In this document: one piece after another, positions 62,929-64,000 of the stretch
Layout of the letters: each line of letters starts with the position of its first letter
Numbering within the stretch: the stretch's first letter is position 1
Assembly (NCBI GenBank): GCA_963714145.1
Contig: OY970235.1
Location: 2,046,001 to 2,110,000, forward strand
DNA from: JBBWZH01 sp035544115
GTDB taxonomy: Bacteria; Actinomycetota; Actinomycetes; Mycobacteriales; CADCTP01
DNA: 64,000 nucleotides
Reading direction: 5' to 3'
Notes under the pieces: model-generated
Seen by the model: only the letters and a program-made list of their open reading frames with translations
Told to the model about the DNA's origin: nothing
Database searches by the model: none
Position numbers and translations under genes: made by a program

Positions 62929-64000
62929 TTGGCGAATCCGTCGAAGCAACCAAGTCCGCCGCGCTCCGCCCTGCTGCGCGGCCGGCGCCGGACCAGCCTG
63001 ATCGCCGCGCTGGCCGGCGTGTCCGCCGCGGTGGTCGTCGCCGCGATGTTGGCCGCGCCGGCCAGTGCGGCGACCGTGTTCACCGACGACTTCAACGACG
63101 GCAACGCGTCCGGCTGGTCGAAGTCCGGCGGCACCTGGGCGGTCGTCACCGACGGCTCCGGCGTGCTGCAGCAGTCGAACTCCGGCAGCGAGCTGGCCCG
63201 CGAGTTCGCCGGTGACAGCGGCTGGACGAACTACACCGTGCAGGCGCGGGTCAAGCCGGTGGCGTGGGGGGCCAGCGCCCCGTTCGTCGCGCTGGCGGCC
63301 CGGGCCAGCAGCTCGACCACGTTCTACCGGCTGGCGCTGCTCAACACGAACCGGATCGAGCTGCAGGCCGTGCGCAGCGGCGCGGTGACCGTGCTCGGCG
63401 GGGTGTCCCGGACCGTGGCCACCGGCACCTTCTACACGCTGCGGATAGTCGTGTCCGGCTCGACGGTCACCGGCTCCGTGGACGGCGCGCAGGTCGCCAC
63501 CGGCACCAGCACCGTCAGCGGCACCGGCCGGATCGGCCTGCAGACCTTCCACGCGTCCGCCTCGTTCGACGACGTCCTGGTGGACTCCAGCGCCGCGCCG
63601 CCGACCACCACCCCGCCGACCACCACGCCGCCGGGCACCACGCCACCTCCGCCGCCCGGCTTCCCGACGCCGACCGGTCAGGTCGCGGTCAACGGCACGA
63701 TCCCGGTGTCCGGTGTGCTGGACGGCGGCCTGCGCCGGTACTGCTGCATCGGCGACGGCTCGCAGGAGGAGAGCCAGGACCCGATGTTCGACCTGGCCGC
63801 CGGCGCCACCCTGGCGAACGTGATCATCGGCGCGCCGGCCGGTGACGGCGTGCACTGCGCCGGCCCGTGCACGCTGCGCAACGTCTGGTGGGAGGACGTC
63901 GGCGAGGACGCCGCGACCTTCCGCGGCACCTCCGCCTCGTTCACGTTCCTGGTGGACGGCGGCGGGGCGCGCAGCGCCTCGGACAAGGTGTTCCAGCACA
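62929..64000 (+). CDS. Secreted pectate lyase (PL3) with N-terminal concanavalin-like domain, 3' end cut
   Basis: At least 357 residues, running off the window. Signal peptide of about 47 residues ending APASAAT. Residues about 50-220 are a jelly-roll sugar-binding domain (VFTDDFNDGNASGWSKSGG to IGLQTFHASASFDDVLVD). A Thr/Pro linker follows, then the class III pectate lyase domain (CCIGDGSQEESQDPMF, GDGVHCAGPCTLRNVWWEDVGEDAATF). It cleaves pectate with calcium. The start must be TTG 62929: an in-frame TGA lies at 62911, AAGGAG lies at 62913-62918, and no ATG or GTG precedes the signal core. Confidence 0.9.
   Translation, partial: MANPSKQPSPPRSALLRGRRRTSLIAALAGVSAAVVVAAMLAAPASAATVFTDDFNDGNASGWSKSGGTWAVVTDGSGVLQQSNSGSELAREFAGDSGWTNYTVQARVKPVAWGASAPFVALAARASSSTTFYRLALLNTNRIELQAVRSGAVTVLGGVSRTVATGTFYTLRIVVSGSTVTGSVDGAQVATGTSTVSGTGRIGLQTFHASASFDDVLVDSSAAPPTTTPPTTTPPGTTPPPPPGFPTPTGQVAVNGTIPVSGVLDGGLRRYCCIGDGSQEESQDPMFDLAAGATLANVIIGAPAGDGVHCAGPCTLRNVWWEDVGEDAATFRGTSASFTFLVDGGGARSASDKVFQH

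Overview
The window is very GC-rich, with GTG and TTG starts, overlapping stop-start junctions, leaderless promoters, an actinobacterial-type LexA box and many short-chain dehydrogenases and secreted sugar-active proteins. It most likely comes from a filamentous soil actinobacterium, perhaps of the Micromonosporaceae (inference; no rRNA or marker gene is present). No tRNA, rRNA or CRISPR was seen.

Region 1 (about 1-24.9 kb) looks like one catabolic regulon for an unidentified acid handled as a CoA thioester. It holds an AMP-forming acyl-CoA ligase, an enoyl-CoA hydratase, three acyl-CoA dehydrogenases, five SDRs, a zinc alcohol dehydrogenase, a metallo-beta-lactamase-fold hydrolase, two NTF2-like proteins, an EthD protein, a flavoprotein dehydrogenase, a TetR regulator and a branched-chain-type ABC importer. 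In the importer, one permease and both ATPases are fused into one 926-residue protein. Two modules stand out. One is a DUF35 protein next to a thiolase-fold protein that lacks the usual GHP histidine, which resembles a retro-aldolase pair. The other is a phosphotransferase-fold kinase next to an ACAD11-like dehydrogenase, as in the levulinate and 4-hydroxyacid pathways that work through phosphorylated acyl-CoAs. Palindromes related to AACTGAATTCAGTT lie in front of most transcription units, and one sits on the start site of a strong promoter. They are probably the operators of the encoded TetR protein.

Region 2 (25-36.6 kb) is general accessory sequence: a TauE/SafE exporter, a second zinc dehydrogenase, an exopolysaccharide sugar transferase, an NADP/F420-type reductase, a TetR regulator, a UvrA-like ATPase flanked by two VOC proteins with twin leaderless promoters, a frameshifted membrane protein, an Excalibur protein and two lipoproteins. 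Region 3 (36.7-41 kb) is an ECF sigma, zinc-finger membrane protein, ABC permease and ABC ATPase operon.

Region 4 (41.3-47.6 kb) is a plant-polysaccharide cluster: a CBM2 protein, an SGNH esterase with a ricin domain, a sigma factor fused through a membrane segment to an AbfB arabinose-binding domain, and a GH54-type arabinofuranosidase interrupted by nine single-base indels. The esterase and arabinofuranosidase share a LacI-like operator. A 164-bp MITE follows. Region 5 (47.6-58.4 kb) has a TrmB/LuxR regulator divergent from a large secreted subtilase, a flavin oxidoreductase, a WD-like protein, a nitronate monooxygenase and a VOC protein. Region 6 (58.4-64 kb) has a decayed transposase, a DUF222-HNH gene whose start codon lies inside a LexA box, a repeat field, and two divergent secreted pectin-active proteins, the last cut by the window edge.

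An unusual theme is that six gene junctions are filled by chains of mini-ORFs, each joined to its neighbours by ATGA or GTGA overlaps. Several are tandem duplications of gene-start sequence.
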